A stretch of 64,000 nucleotides of DNA from Ancistrus triradiatus (GCA_025084515.1 JAJAGP010002025.1:62001-126000), one strand, 5' to 3'. Positions 1 to 12,519 are shown, counted from the first letter of the stretch. Numbers and translations: made by a program. The notes: generated by a model from the letters alone, not told the origin.

Positions 1-219
1 CTCTGGCCTATCCTATAATATAGCCTTTATGTTGTATTCATATTCACAGAAATAGGCTATTTTGCAGTATAAAACAACATGGTCTATGTACTGTGTTGGA
101 AAGCACTGTCATTTATGAAAAGCAGTAGTGGCTTAAATAGGCACACAATGGCCTAATTTGGGAAAAAGAATGGCCTATGTATATAAATGAAAGCATTTCT
201 ATGTTAGTAATATTATTAC

Positions 220-412
220 CTGTAGCTCCTTGATGGCTAACATCAAAATCATAACTGCACACTGTGCAAAACGCATGATTAGGCAGTTTAGATGGGCGGA
301 GGCAAGGCCATTGACCTTGATACTTCGTCAGGAACGTCTGAGGGGCATAGACTCGCTTCTTTTTAGATTTGCTTCCCCCTCTCTTTCTGTCAGTATCCTC
401 ATCTGACATCAT
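220..412 (-). CDS. Candidate first coding exon, hAT-like/TTF-type zinc-finger N-terminus
   Basis: Reading leftwards from a tandem ATG-ATG at 407..412, the frame encodes about 64 residues: an acidic then very basic start (MSDEDTDRKRGG, then SKSKKKR) followed by a segment with FLTKYQGQWPCLRPS and FCTVCSYDFDVSHQG. The aromatic-W spacing, the C-x2-C pair and the following DF-x-SHQG resemble the TTF/BED-like zinc finger at the N-terminus of hAT transposase-like proteins, many of them domesticated in fish. The frame stays open until a consensus-like donor (ACAG|gtaata, exon end at 220, phase 1), so the finger would be completed by an exon beyond the left edge. It may be a host gene or a spliced hAT-derived gene. 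The frame has no internal stop. The neighbouring DNA to the right is CpG-containing, consistent with a promoter. The product name is inferred from motif spacing only. Confidence 0.45.
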
Positions 413-599
413 GTATATTATTAACTGCAAGGCACACACCATACACAAGCTTATAAGAATCTCACCTGCATGTGTAGTTTGGAAGGTCTTAACTCACAGT
501 CGCCAATCGGTTGACTGGATGGAAACGTTAGTAGGCTACCATATTTTTTCACTTTAGGCTATGCAATATTGTTTTGATATAGGTCTGGGTCAAATATCA

Positions 600-1970
600 A
601 AACAAGCTGGAACAAAATATTTTTCAGATTTAAGGCGGGGAACATTGGGGTTGACGCTGTCACGTTATGACGGTTGTTCCTTGCTTTATTTATGGCACCA
701 CAAATGAAGCAAGCGTAAATTTGAAATGTGAAACTCTAAAGCGCAGGGAAAGAAGTCTGAGTGCATCATCATCATGTCGTGCTCAAAATCGCCTTTCTTC
801 CCCCCATTTCTCGATTCGAATTGTTGTCTTCACGCGCGCATGTGTGAATTGACCTTCAACTGCTTTCTGTTGATGGCTACCTGTGTTGTGGCTTGACCAC
901 ACAGTACGGGAAACACCATTTTTTAAAATGAAAAGGACTGTTGTTTTTCTGAGAAATATTATATATGAAAACCATTTTACACAGTCATTGTTAAAAGCTA
1001 ATTAAACGCTATATTTATATTATTGTTTTTTAATGTAATAATGCAAGTAAAAAACTAGTTTCAATTATATGAAAATATTGTAGTTCATCTATGAAATATT
1101 GTTTCGTACTTTATATTAGTTAAAAAGTGGCTTTCTACACCAAAACCCTTTAAAAAAAACAAATGTAAAGTCTATCAAAACTGTTAAATAAAACATGTTA
1201 GTCTGTTTCCTCTGCGGATTAACGCAGCGTCAGCCAGTTTTTAGCGAGCGGCGCAATACCTTCCCCCAAAATACCGTAACTATCGCGTATAATAGGCGCA
1301 AATTCGGATTTAAAGTGCGGATGGCTTCTTGACTGTGAATCTCTGAAAGCGCGGCGGATAGCTTTGACCGCGGTTACGGAAAAAGGAAAGTTCTCCAAAG
1401 ACGAACGTCTATTTATCTAAATTATAAGGAATAATTTAATAGTCAAGCTTAACGTTTTCATGAGCATGCATTCACCGATTTTTGTTGCCCACTTACCTGT
1501 TCCGCCCGTCAAAACTTATTTAAAACTGCGGTTAAGCCAAGTTTAAACCGCCTATCAATCCCAAAACGCAGTTATTTTAAAAACTAGCCTGCGCAGGTGA
1601 AATGTGTGTTCGTGGCTACTATACACTTGTCTGCTGTAAGGAGTCGACTCCCGGCTCCTCCGCTCGTAGCCTAATTGAATACGTTTAAAACTAGCGTTAT
1701 GGATTGGTCCGAAGTCTTCTTTTTCTTTCACAAACCCAGGTTGCTGCCCAATGCGAATACGCACCCATAGAACGAGTGTTTTGGCCTGCCCTTAGTGCGG
1801 CGAATTCAACAGGGGGACAGTTGCCCGTCAAGGGCTTTTCGCGTATTTTAAAGCAAAAACAAATCGTAAGCAAGGCGTAGTAGGTTCGATGGGTGTCTAA
1901 TTCTGCGTATTCTGCTACGCAAAATGCGGTAAAGGTTGGCAGGTCTGTGGTTTTGGTGAAGGGCACACAT
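600..1970. promoter_or_regulatory. CpG-containing stretch, possible promoter region
   Basis: By eye, 660..860 and 1200..1970 carry many more CpG dinucleotides than the AT-rich unique DNA around them (for example gcgagcggcgc near 1240 and further clusters near 1360 and 1650). No coding sequence is convincing here; the short minus-strand frames near 1555..1966 look incidental. It lies 5' of the minus-strand candidate exon at 220..412, so a promoter/5'UTR role is plausible. This is inference only. Confidence 0.3.
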
Positions 1971-2094
1971 CATTACAACACATTGCTTATATTCTTTGTC
2001 ATTATTCAATCAGCAATGGCGAGCATTAAAGTGACACTTTCTCACTCTCAGATAGTGTAGTGTATTTTGGGGAAGTCAAGTGGTCAATGTCCTC

Positions 2095-4256
2095 ATATCT
2101 ATTTATATATAGCACTTTTTTTACAATGGAGCATTGTCTCAAAGCAACTTACAAGTTTAGATTTATCTCCTAATAACTAACTATGTCCAATCCCATAAAT
2201 CATTCCCAAAATTGAGCAACTTAAGCCTAGCGCGACAGTGGAAAAGGAGAAAAAAAACAAGCTCCCTGACCTGCTTACCACGCGAAAGAAACCTTAGGAG
2301 GACCAAGACTCAAAAAAAAACAAGGGACCCAACCTCCTTGGGCGGCGTAGATGATTGATAAATCTAAGAGCGAAACTAAAAGTCATGGAGTCAAAGATCA
2401 AATTAAAATGTGAAGGTATGCACATCGGCATTAAGTGGCCAGGGTATGGTGGGGCTGGAAGCTGATGACGGAAGTAGATTAAAGATTGACTGGAGCTGCC
2501 AGCGGATGAACATCATGTTGTGGGGCTGGAACTGCCGGAAACACAGCTCGGAGAGAGAGGGAAAAACAGAAATGTAATTAGCTATTGATTGAAGAGCACA
2601 GTTGTCTATTAAACAATCCACTGATGATTGCCATGTGTAGCATGAGACCCCCCTGGCAGGCACCATTAGCTATAGCAGCATAGCTAGAAAAGCTAGGAGA
2701 GAGGAGAAACTGGTAGGAAATACAGGCAAAAGAGGGTCACATGAGACATTGGCAAACCCCACGTCCCTGTGACCCCAGAACCCCAACGTCTCTGATCACC
2801 CATAAGACTCTTTGACTGTGAACCCCCCCCAAGGCTCTGCCCTTATTCTAAGGCAAGGGGATGCCACGAGTCCAAGATCACGAGGACCGAAGCCCAGCCC
2901 AGTTCAGCCAGACCGCCCACTCGGACACTCCTGGCTAACAGACAAGGCAGACAGGCCAGACATTGACTCCAGACTCCGGCCCCAGTGATCCAAGCCCATG
3001 CATCCTCCGGTCTTAAATCTAGTCAAAACAAGCCTGTGTAAATTAGGTATGTCTTTTAGCCTAGGGACTTAAAACTTTGGAGAGTTGTCTGAATTCTCGA
3101 ACGAAAAGTGGGAAGTGTATTCCATAGTTGGGGGGGGGCCATGTCTTTTGTATGGAGAAAGCCTTTCCCCCGGCTCTTGACTTTTTTAATTCTAGGAACT
3201 AAAAAGAAGTCCTGCACCCAGCGAACAAACGTACACGAGTTGGATTGTAAAAAACTCTAAGAGTTCACTCAGATCATGTGGGGCCCAGGGCCATGTAGAG
3301 CTTTATGTAAGTTATAAGAGTATTTTGTATCAATGCGGAATTTGACTGGTCACTGCGTAACCCAGTGGCAGTGCCCTCTTTTTTTTGCCCCCAGTGCATT
3401 GATGATTGAAAAACAGGAGTGATATGAGATCAAATTTTCTAGTTTCGAGTGTAGCACTCGGGCCAGCTGCATTTCTGAACTAAAACTGAGCGTTTATTTA
3501 TAGATTTTTACTAGAGCATCCAGTAAGTAAAGCGTTACAGTAACAGTCCAACCCTTGAGGTTATAAACCGCATTGAACAAGTTTTTCTGCCATCATTAAA
3601 AGAGAGGATATTTTTTCTAAGTTTAGCGATTTATTACGTAAATTGAAAGAAAGCAATTCGAGTGATGTGCTGCTTAAATGTGCGGCATCCAAACGGAGAG
3701 ATCTGAATCAAAATGTGACACCTAAGTTTTTTACAGACGGACTGGGGGCAATACTGGGAACAGCCATCTAGATTTAGAATAGATGGGAGCCAAACCTGTC
3801 TCTCATAGCCTTGGGTCCCACTAATAGAACCTCAGTTGTTATCTGAGTTAAGTAAGAGGCTAGAAAAATTAAATAACATCCAAATCTTTTATTTCCTTTA
3901 ACACAGTCCTCGATTTTTGTTTGAATTGTAAGGCTGTCATTAGTTTGGCTGATCTGATATGTACAGCTGTGTATCATCTGCATAGCAGTGGAAACTAATG
4001 CCATGTTTACGAATAAACTGAGCCTTAGTGGGCAGCATGTACAGAGAGAATAAAAGCGGGCCAAGCACTGACCACTGAGGCACGCCATATTTCACTTTTG
4101 AGGGCTTAGACCTTAGATTATTTATATGAACAAACTGGTACCGGTCAGTTAAGTAGGATTTAAACCAAGAAAGTGCTGATCCCTTAATACCTACAGTACC
4201 TACAGAATATAGCTGATTGTAAGATTTAGGACAGAATACGCTCATATCCAAATATT
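2095..4256 (-). mobile_element. Degenerate L2/CR1-like LINE, 3' half including 3' tail
   Basis: On the minus strand, reverse-transcriptase homology (3940..4247) is followed by a long non-coding tail. The tail includes the teleost repeat module gcgacagtgg (near 2231) and ends near 2100 with a text equivalent to cattgtaaaaaaagtgctat, which resembles the usual end of a fish LINE family. A second copy of the same 3' module lies at 54370..54570. Stops and frameshifts are frequent, so this is a fossil. Part of 2400..3750 cannot be matched to anything and is assigned only because both flanks belong to the element. The SINE at 4257..4606 interrupts it. Confidence 0.55.
3940..4256 (-). pseudogene. LINE reverse transcriptase fragment
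   Basis: A minus-strand frame of about 105 residues contains GIKGSALSWFKSYLTDRYQF, then KVKYGVPQWSVLGPLLFSLY, then HCYADDTQLYIS. These are the palm-domain blocks of non-LTR reverse transcriptase: the SWF-x-SYL block, the GVPQGS-V-LGP block (here with W in place of G), and the YADD catalytic motif. The wording is that of fish L2/CR1-group LINEs. The frame stops shortly after YADD and the sequence continues in another frame (3774..3940), so it cannot make a working enzyme. Confidence 0.85.
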
Positions 4257-4606
4257 CATTCATTCATTCATTCATTCATTTATTCATTGTCTTAAACGCT
4301 TATCCCATTCAGGGTCGCAGGAGAGCCTGTGCCTAGCTGGAAACACAAGGCGCAAGGCAAGAACAACCCTAGACAGAGTGCCAATCCATCGTGGGGGCAC
4401 ATACACTCACACGCTCATACACACATTCACACACTAAGGGCACTTTGGAAACACCAGTTAACCTAACACACGTCTTTGGAATGTGGGAGGAAACTGGAGT
4501 ACTCTGAGAAAACCCACACGAACACGGGAAGAACATGCAAACTCCACACAGGCGAAGCCCACGGTCGGCGACAGCACTAATCGCTGCACCACCATGCTGC
4601 TCGTAA
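4257..4606 (-). mobile_element. V-SINE-type SINE (350 bp) with target-site duplication
   Basis: The minus strand begins with a tRNA-like head (catggtggtgcagcgattag near 4600), followed by the central domain shared by vertebrate V-SINEs (ggagtttgcatgttcttccc and cagtttcctcccacattcc), and ends in a reiterated (GAAT/ATTC)n tail at 4257..4290. A 9-bp direct repeat, ccaaatatt, flanks it at 4248..4256 and 4607..4615. The insertion split a pre-existing LINE: LINE-like coding text is found on both sides. Confidence 0.9.
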
Positions 4607-4615
4607 CCAAATATT

Positions 4616-5440
4616 GCCAGTTCCAAAACTGTCTCATCAGGGAATCTTCAAAGTACAAAGCCTTTGGTTTAATTCAACTCGGTTTTCACATTGCTTTTTT
4701 CTGTGAATGCATTTTCAAAGAAAAACAGAGCTTGTCCTGTCTCAGAGCAAATGAACTCGGAGGGCTTTGAAAGAGTAAATAAATAAATACAAGCATGGGA
4801 GATAAGAGTAAAGTGGATGGCTAAGTTGAGTGTGACCCGAAAGAAGAGTTGTATAAGTAGCATACCAGGCTCATCATTCTTCCATGGGGTTCAGAGCACA
4901 TTAAAGTCAACCCTAAGACAATAAACTCCCATCGTTGACATGGTAGAGCTTGTTAAAATTCTATGAGAGAGTGCTGTAATGGGCAGTGTGGCCTCGCCAT
5001 CAGGCGGAAGTTCTTTTTCATGTTCCCATACAGAGAAGAAGGCCCCCAGTACTCTTTGATGTTCATCTAAAGCACTTTAATCCTTGCTTCTCCGAAGACA
5101 TCCCCCTCCAAACTGTGTCTCGTGTCTTTCTGTAACATCCTTTCCCATGAAAATTGGTACAAATCATAGTATCTAACACTTCCTAAGGATCTTTTGCTTT
5201 CTATTACTCAAGTTATAGTTAATCATAAAGAGTTACTGTCATGTGTGCCAAACACAGTCGGTAATAGTGTTTTGTATGATAATCTAATACATTTGTACTG
5301 CTTAAAATTCATTAGTTTCACTTTCTAATTTATGGAGATGATTCATTAGTGGCACTCATTCTCAGTGTGAACGTGGAACTCCAACGCTTCAAAGTAGTTC
5401 AATGAATCCCCAGGGGGGTTTCTCTGAGAGAAACAATGTA
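4616..5440. other. Unassigned DNA, probably LINE remainder on the left
   Basis: About 4616..4700 continues the LINE interrupted by the SINE. The rest shows no convincing coding, RNA or repeat signal. Confidence 0.4.
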
Positions 5441-5444
5441 ATTA

Positions 5445-5545
5445 ATTAATTCATCCATTCACTCATTAATTCATTTTCTTACCTGCTTAATCCAGTTCAG
5501 GTTCACGGGATCAACAGGGTTTATCATTTGGTGCTGTGCCCCACC
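5445..5545 (-). repeat. SINE 3'-tail fragment
   Basis: An imperfect (ATTC)n run followed by tcttacctgcttaatccagt and a near-copy of caggttcacggg matches the tail side of the V-SINE copy at 4257..4330 (cgcttatcccattcagggtc). The head and central domain are missing. Confidence 0.45.
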
Positions 5546-6145
5546 TCTTCCAAGGCGCTGACCTCTCCGGGCTGCTACAGGGCGAGGTGGGCCTAATGGA
5601 CCACAACTGTCTTTCACCCCATCTAAACCCAGTAAACCACCCCTGACAGTAGCACAAAATGATGCAGGGACCATCTCAGTCACTCTCGGGGCAACTGTAG
5701 TGCTTAATTTGAGCCTCTCATATTTGAAGTGCATGCGTTCCGGCACTTATTTGTGTGGATCCTGCACCTCCATGTTTTTAGGCACGATGTAAAATAAAAA
5801 TGAGCAATATTAATAAGCGAATTTTAGTCAAATGGTATTTATTTGTGTGTAACCTCCTTTCCAAAAACACAAATGATAATGTTCTTTGATGGTAACTGGC
5901 GTAATTATATAATCAGTCCTCTTCACGCGTCAGCAGAGCTTGCGGACACAAAGGTTTGAAAATGGTGAACAAAGACAACGTAATAGACATTCTATTTTGA
6001 AGGCTACTGAATTTCGAGTTATACGAAGAACACTGATGTGTCTATTTGTTCCGGGACCTTTTCACTCAATGCCCACTTGCCACAGCACAGCATGCTTGCT
6101 GTTCCTTACCTCATGTTTTACAAATTAAGCACTGGGCACTGGCTT

Positions 6146-6740
6146 TTATACTGCATTGGGCTGAACAACTACACCTTTGCCCTGGCAATGCACATTTCCT
6201 GCCCGCCAATTCTGCCATCCGCTTGAATACCATTGCTGTTCCCATGTGAGCTGGTGCACAGTCACCATCCTGAGTCTCAGGTCCCTAATGTGCTCTTTTA
6301 ACAGGCATGTGTTGACAGTCAGCCTCTGTGCATGGCTGCAGTGACAGTGCATCGGTATTCGCATGAAGCATTCCAGCTTTCTGATGATGAGTGGAGAACT
6401 GGTAGTTTTGCAGTACTGCAATCCACCAGGCAGTAGCCAGGTCAACGAAGCATGTAGATGGGTGACACACAGATTGGGCTTAAAATTAAGCCCTGCCACT
6501 ACGGCTAACAGTTCACACCATGTGACACAATAATTACACTGAAGTTTACAGGGCTGGCTACTGAAATTTGTGATTACTCTCTCAGTACCTTCCTGCATCC
6601 GAGACAGGACAGCTCCAATAGCCAGGTTACTGGCCTCAGTATCGACAATAAACAGGACGCCTGGCAAAGGGAGCATAAATACGGGTGAAGTGATCAAAGT
6701 GGCCTGCAGGAAATGCCTAGATCAGTTACTTGTGTGCTTT
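6146..6740 (-). pseudogene. Ty3/gypsy pol fragment (RNase H region)
   Basis: A minus-strand frame (6146..6697, 183 residues) reads LITSPVFMLPLPGVLFIVDT, then EASNLAIGAVLSRMQEGTE, then CELLAVVAGLNFKP and HASLTWLLPGG. This is the start of the Ty3/gypsy RNase H domain (VDT-x-ASN, GAVLS, W-x-ELLAVV-x-G, D/LHASLTWL). Another frame continues with HANTDALSLQPCTEADC, equivalent to the NADALSRRPC block that follows RNase H. The frameshift, several substitutions and the absence of neighbouring RT, integrase or LTRs mark it as a relic. Confidence 0.85.
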
Positions 6741-6892
6741 ACACACCCCATGAAATAACAGTGTTATATAAAGAATGTCAGCTTCATAAGATAAAAGTAA
6801 TGGCTTTAACAAACTTTATTAATACAGTTAAAAAATATGTAACTGTAATAATCACCATTTGTGCCAAAGATTTTTGAATGAAACTCATCAAT

Positions 6893-7407
6893 TACCGTAT
6901 TTTTCGGACCATAAGGGGCACTTAAAATCCTTTAACTTTCTCAAAAATCGACAGTGAGCCTTAAAATGCGGTGCGTCTAATGTATGAATTAATTCTGGTT
7001 GTGCTTTCTGACCTAGAACCGATTGTAGATGGTACATGGCGCTCATAAATCTGTCAATGTTTTAGCACGGTCTTTGGTAGGTTATGAAGCTTACGGCCAC
7101 CGTAGTGCGCAGCTTCGAAGCGGATTTCAAATACAACGCTATCAGTCACGCAGTACAACATGGACATAGAGCAGCTGTGAGAGAATTCAACATTAACGAA
7201 TCAATGATACGGAAGTGGAGGAAGCAAGAAGACGCCCTGCGCCAGGTAAAGACCAAACTGAGCTTCCGACGGAACTTAAGAGTTTTGTTTCATTTCATGG
7301 GCGTTATAACCCGGTGCGCTTTATGTATGAAAATAGACCCGTTAGCAGCCGATCGTTGATATCGCGCCTTATAACCCGGTGCGCTTTATAGCCCAAAAAA
7401 TACGGTA
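6893..7407 (+). mobile_element. Pogo/Tigger-like non-autonomous element, copy 1
   Basis: It is bounded by TA and terminal inverted repeats ccgtatttttcgg / ccaaaaaatacgg. The plus-strand frame 7084..7359 encodes a helix-turn-helix of the CENP-B N/psq type (HGHRAAVREFNINESMIRKW). No DDE catalytic domain follows. Compared with copy 2, about 60 bp upstream of the HTH are missing, and the right end carries a repeat of the module ttataacccggtgcgcttta. Confidence 0.85.
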
Positions 7408-8104
7408 CACTTAAGGTATTTGTCTTTAATTAAATTAAGTGTTCTGATGATCAAATGGACACCAAGTTGGTTTGGCAGTATTAGAGATACTAGAACCCTA
7501 AAACACAAGACTAATCCTGAAGTGAAACAAAAAATGGTGTAATATAGCGAGTTTACAGTTACTGTGAGCTGTGCATGTGTGCAGCATACACTCTGCACAG
7601 CAAATGGTTATTTAGAAATGCCCTTGTTTGTTCCAGTTGAGTACAATTGTGTTTACATACACACTCGTAATGCAGTTAGACTGATTTCAGCAATTATATA
7701 TGGATATTTATTGGATAACTGCACCAAAGGGCCATACAACATACTAGAACATGGGGCATGACTAAATGTCCTTGTTTCAGAAAAAATAAGTTTCTTCAAA
7801 TAGCACTTTGTAGACATAAGCTATTGTAGCATATTTTGTTTTACCAAAGCAGCAGGTTTCTCCTGGATCCATGCCACACTTGTGCAGTGTTTCCCATCGT
7901 AGATTTTCAGCGTTTAACATGAGCTCTGCAGTTCCATAACTGAAGCTCTGGATGGATGACTGGGTAGGAGGATGAAGCTTTATTTTATTTATGCCAAGGG
8001 AAATTAAAGATTTGTTCTCTGCTCATCAGTCTGACATTGGATTGAATTTTATGGGTCGCTCATTCCTGAGAAGACTGAAAACCATCATGAATATGTTTTT
8101 AATA
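7408..8104. other. Unique-looking AT-rich DNA
   Basis: No supported gene, RNA or repeat. Short frames here have no recognisable motif. Confidence 0.5.
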
Positions 8105-8520
8105 ATCATTCAGCAGCAGCCTGGATACTGCCTGTGTGAAGTTTGCATGGTCTGCGTGGATTTCCTCCACATGCTCTAGTATACTCCCCCATTCCAAAGA
8201 TATGCTTAAAGTCTGATGTTTTTAGTGTGTGTTTTTGTGATTACATGTGCCCTGCACATTACATTTACAGCATTTAGCAGACACCCTTATCCAGAGCGAC
8301 TTACAACTGATACAGTCTTATAATTCAAGCAATTGTGGGTTAAGGGCCTTGCTCAAGGACCCATCAGTGGCAGCTTGGCAGAGGTGGGATTTGAACCCTG
8401 GACCTTCTGATCCATAGTCCAGTACCTTAACCGCTAGGCTACCACAGTCCTATTACATGTTTCCACCTTGTACCCTGTGCTGCCGGATAGACCCTCTCCC
8501 ACATTAAACCACATATAATA
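8105..8520 (+). mobile_element. Degenerate V-SINE interrupted by another SINE
   Basis: The plus strand shows the V-SINE central domain (gtgtgaagtttgcatggtct, cccccattccaaagatatgc). After the SINE at 8258..8450 there is a continuation equivalent to the SINE 3' part (ccttgtaccctgtgctgccg). The two halves are read as one old insertion split by a younger one. Confidence 0.6.
8258..8450 (-). mobile_element. tRNA-headed SINE family A, copy 1
   Basis: The minus strand carries an A-box-like gtagcctagcggttaaggta, a B-box-like gggttcaaatccc and a tail containing taagtcgctctggataaggg and tgctaaatgctgtaaatgta. The same about 195-bp unit recurs at 12640, 21299, 32931 and 40287. Confidence 0.9.
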
Positions 8521-11500
8521 TAGTGAAATATAGTGTTTAATTGATTGAGCTGGAATATTTCTGAATGATTGTTCAGTAAAAAAAAATGTTACCTGAGCAT
8601 CTTGGTAGTAGCTACACCTTTACATAAACTTTACTATATTTGTAAAAATAGTTTGGATAGATAGAATTTGTTCATTACACTATTCCTTAACATTACTATT
8701 ACGCCACTCCTACACAATACTCATATTGCACATTTACACACTGCACAACTCCAGTGCAAAACCACAAGATAAAGTACAGATGAAACATTAAAACAAGCAT
8801 TCACACCAATTTTTGTGAGTTTTCTTCAGTTTGTTTCTTATCACAGTGGCCTCCAATTTCCTCTCAAAAGTCAGTAACGTTGTTTGCAGAATCTAATTCC
8901 TGAGCAATAATAATAATAATAATAGTTCTTGCAAAATTTGGATTAACTCTGGCACAGCTTTTGTATAACCAAACATAAGAAAGCGATAAGCCATTATCTG
9001 CTAGGTCCTGACCCTCTCAGTGCTGATGACACGAAGTTAGCTTTCATTTCAGGGTGTATTTCACATTGGGCCAAGCATCATTATAATTAAAAATATATGT
9101 ACAGGTATGCACCAGCCACAAGAGCTGCGTCTTTGCAGTGCACACTTTTTTTGGGGCACACGATTTCTGCACACTCCCCAACAGCTCTACAGTGAGATAA
9201 GATTTTACCCATCTTAAATAGTAACAAAATAAAAAATCAACACATGGCTCTCAATGTTTATATTAAATAAATAAATATAAAGGAAACACTGCAGTATTTT
9301 GGCTATTTAGTTAATACCGGTACACTACAGTATCCCATATTGCATTGCTAATTATGCTATATAATATGGTGTTTGGACAATGTCCAGATCCCATAATGTG
9401 CCATTTCACAGAATGTATCGTGGATATTAAGCAATGAATTCCTGTGTTTGTTTATTTATATATTTATATAAATATATAAAGTATAAATATATAATAAATA
9501 AATGTATAAATGTATTGTATAAATATAAATATATTTATATACATTTATACATAAAAGTCCTCCTTGCCTTAATCTAATTTGTGTGTTTGATTGCTTTTTA
9601 CTTGCATGAACAGAACAGCTAAAATTAAGTCTCATGGGTAGATGTGAGAGATGCTTATCTGGAATTCACTGCTACGGGCAGGACAGTAATTTGCTTCAGG
9701 CAGAAACTGGATCTCAGTTAATTTAGGATAATGACCTATCCCACAGCCAAATGCAATATACAGAAAACAAACAACTACATTTATATACGATATATTTCAT
9801 GTTGTATGATATACTAATGATGTATAACCTCTGTCACTCATAATTCAACCTTTGCTGTATGGGCAAAAGTTTCTGGCTCTGCCATCCCTCCCTAATTCTT
9901 TCTCAGAGTGTATATATTTCAGCATTATATTGTAAAAGAAAATACAAGGCAGGGAAAGCAATTTCATGCATCAGGACACATGATGTATAAACAAAATGGA
10001 TCCTGATTTCCTTGTGAAAGCCATAAAGCTTTCACAAGATGCTCTGCTTAACTTAATTCTTCAGGGCTGATGTGGTAGAAGTGTACAGATTGCTGCAGAG
10101 CATTGGCCTGTGCAAACGTGCTATTTTTGCCACGCTTTCAGAGTTCTAAATGTGAAAATGGAGCTTCAGAATGGAAACTGCATAAAGACTGTGATACCTT
10201 GGCACAGGTTTCATTAGGACCTCCCAGCCTGATGAGCCAAACAGCTAGATGTGATCCCTGGTACACTGGCTGTGCCTCTGTGATCTGCATGATCATAATG
10301 GAAAGGACGTGGTATTCACATTAGGGGCTCAGGGAAAAACATGTAAAGCATTAGCAAGGATAATGGTGAAACAGTTACGCATGAAAGAGAATGCATCACA
10401 GATATCCTGCTACACTACAAGAGAAGAAAGCCTTGTGTCCAGAAATGGTACAAAACCTTTGATCAGCATGATTGACTTCAAGCAAGAACCTTGCAGCTAC
10501 TGAATGTGAACTGAACTGGTTGTCTCAAAGGAAGAACACTGTGTCACTGTGTTCTCATGGTGATTACTGAACTCTGTAATGGGCTTGGTGTGTTTCATTA
10601 TATTCAAGGTGAAATACAGGGACAAATAAGTTTATATTCATCAAGGTTGACAATGAAAAAATGTGTTTGTTTGGGTCTTGCCTTTTTCATCTTTGTTGTT
10701 GATTTTGTTTGGTGTTTTTTAATTTTTTGCAGTTTTTAGTTGAAATACATGTTTCTTTATAGCTGTATCATTAAAAAGATACACATGCAACTTCACAAGA
10801 GAACCCATTCCTAATGTTTATCCTTTTATGATTTTGATCCTCATTTTGAACTACGCTAAATAAGAAACATAAGAATGTTGTTCCATACTGTGGTGAAGCA
10901 TGACGGCTAAAGCTCAGCCTTCAGTTTGGGGTTTGAATGCCAAAAATAAATACATATAGTGCATGTATGGGTGTATACATTTAACATAGCAAATGCTTGT
11001 TAAACATGTGGTTATGTTGCTTTTTTAATTAAATATGTCACAAGATCAATGCAAAAACTACTGGCATCTGAAACAGAACTTCGAAATAGCGAGTACAAAA
11101 TGATCACACATAATGTCTTAACCCTCACTCTTCCAGCATCAAGAACAAAAATAACAAAAGCCTCATCAAACATTTAGAACCATTACACACAGTGACAATT
11201 TCTACAATATTCATCAAAATATATTTTCTTAAATAGTTCTGTTAGATTTTGTCCTCCGTCTTTTAAACTTGTAGACACTGTTAGAAGTAAAACCCGAGCT
11301 GTCTCATTGTCTAATAAGCCTGCTGTCCGTTACTGTGGAGCTGTATTTCTGGACAACAATAAGCACTGTTTCATTCACAGAATCACTCACAAAGTTTAAT
11401 GTAGTGAAACTTTACGTTTTCAATTCCGTTTTACAAACAGTTGCCAGAGGCAGAGCAGAGCCTAATGGCATTGTCTCAAATTACTTCGTCTGCAGTAGTG

Positions 11501-12199
11501 GTGTAGTGCACTATGTTGGATATGAATCTCTACCCAATTATGCATTTATATTCACCCCCTTCTGTTCAGGAATAGTTCAGATAACTCCTTGTTTGACATT
11601 CAATGTCTGTTAATTGAAATGTTTGTTATTTCCTAAGTAGTGCTCTAAATAGGGAATAGACATTTGAGACAGGGCCGATCTGAGAAGCGACAGTCTCTTC
11701 TCCAGCTGCAACAACAAACTGATTGTGACTACAAGGCTCTGAACGTACCTTTTCTTTTCTTCAGCCATTCTGCTCCTCACTTCGACAGCCACACAAGTTG
11801 TGCAGTTTCATGCATTTCCCTGCAACTTGTTGAAGTATGTTTTTTTTAATTGTGTACCTTCGTTTGCACTTTTTGATACTTTAATTTTGTACTCATTCCA
11901 AAACCATGTTTTTGTCCTTGTTGGTTTATCCTAGGGGAGGCAGCTTTTCTGTGATTGGCCGATGGCCATGCAATTAGGATACTGTGGGCCAGTGCACACT
12001 TCAGTATAAGAGCACTTAATTCAGCTTCTGTTTTTAGCTCTCTCAGCTTCTGTCCTGGTATTGTCCTGTACTCCCAATGGCCAGTCCATCATACTCTGGG
12101 CCCCTTAAAACACAGTGAGTATTGTTTAAGTGTCACAAAATACCTTAATAATTGTTGCTGACCTTGTCCGTGAATTTATGATGACAATCTATCTATCTT
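8521..12199. other. Gene-free AT-rich DNA
   Basis: No exon with family motifs and no full repeat could be supported in this 3.7 kb. It contains a low-complexity AT tract at 9445..9557 built from overlapping tttata/tataaa palindromes, and a short (TAA)n run near 8910. Small frames at 10103..10739 and 11335..11849 show no recognisable motifs. Confidence 0.5.
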
Positions 12200-12519
12200 C
12201 TGCATGCCATGTCACAAAGCTCAAATCATCTCAAACTGGTATACTGAACATGACAGTGAGGTCACTGTACTGAAATGGCCTCCACAGTCGCTAGATAATA
12301 GTCCAGTTGAGTAATCTTTGGGATGTGGTGGAATGGGAGACTGACATCCAACAAGTCTGCAGCAACTGTCTGATGCTTTCATGACAGTAAGAGCCAATAT
12401 CTCTGAGTAATGGTTAGTGCACCTTGTTGAACGTGTGCCATGATTAATTAAGGCAGTTCTAAAGAAACGGGGTCCAACCCGGTACTAGCAAGGTGTACCT
12501 AATGAAGTGGCCGGCCAGT
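12200..12519 (+). mobile_element. Tc1-like transposon 3' remnant
   Basis: Degenerate transposase C-terminus on the plus strand (text equivalent to WPPQS-x-D-x-SPVE, then LQQL), running into the end sequence ggtactagcaaggtgtacct and a terminal aagtggccggc. There is a stop within the block that should hold the catalytic Glu. The left half is missing. Confidence 0.75.

Noticed and set aside
10103..10739. Cluster of small plus-strand frames
   Set aside because: No motif, splice context or codon pattern distinguishes them from chance frames.
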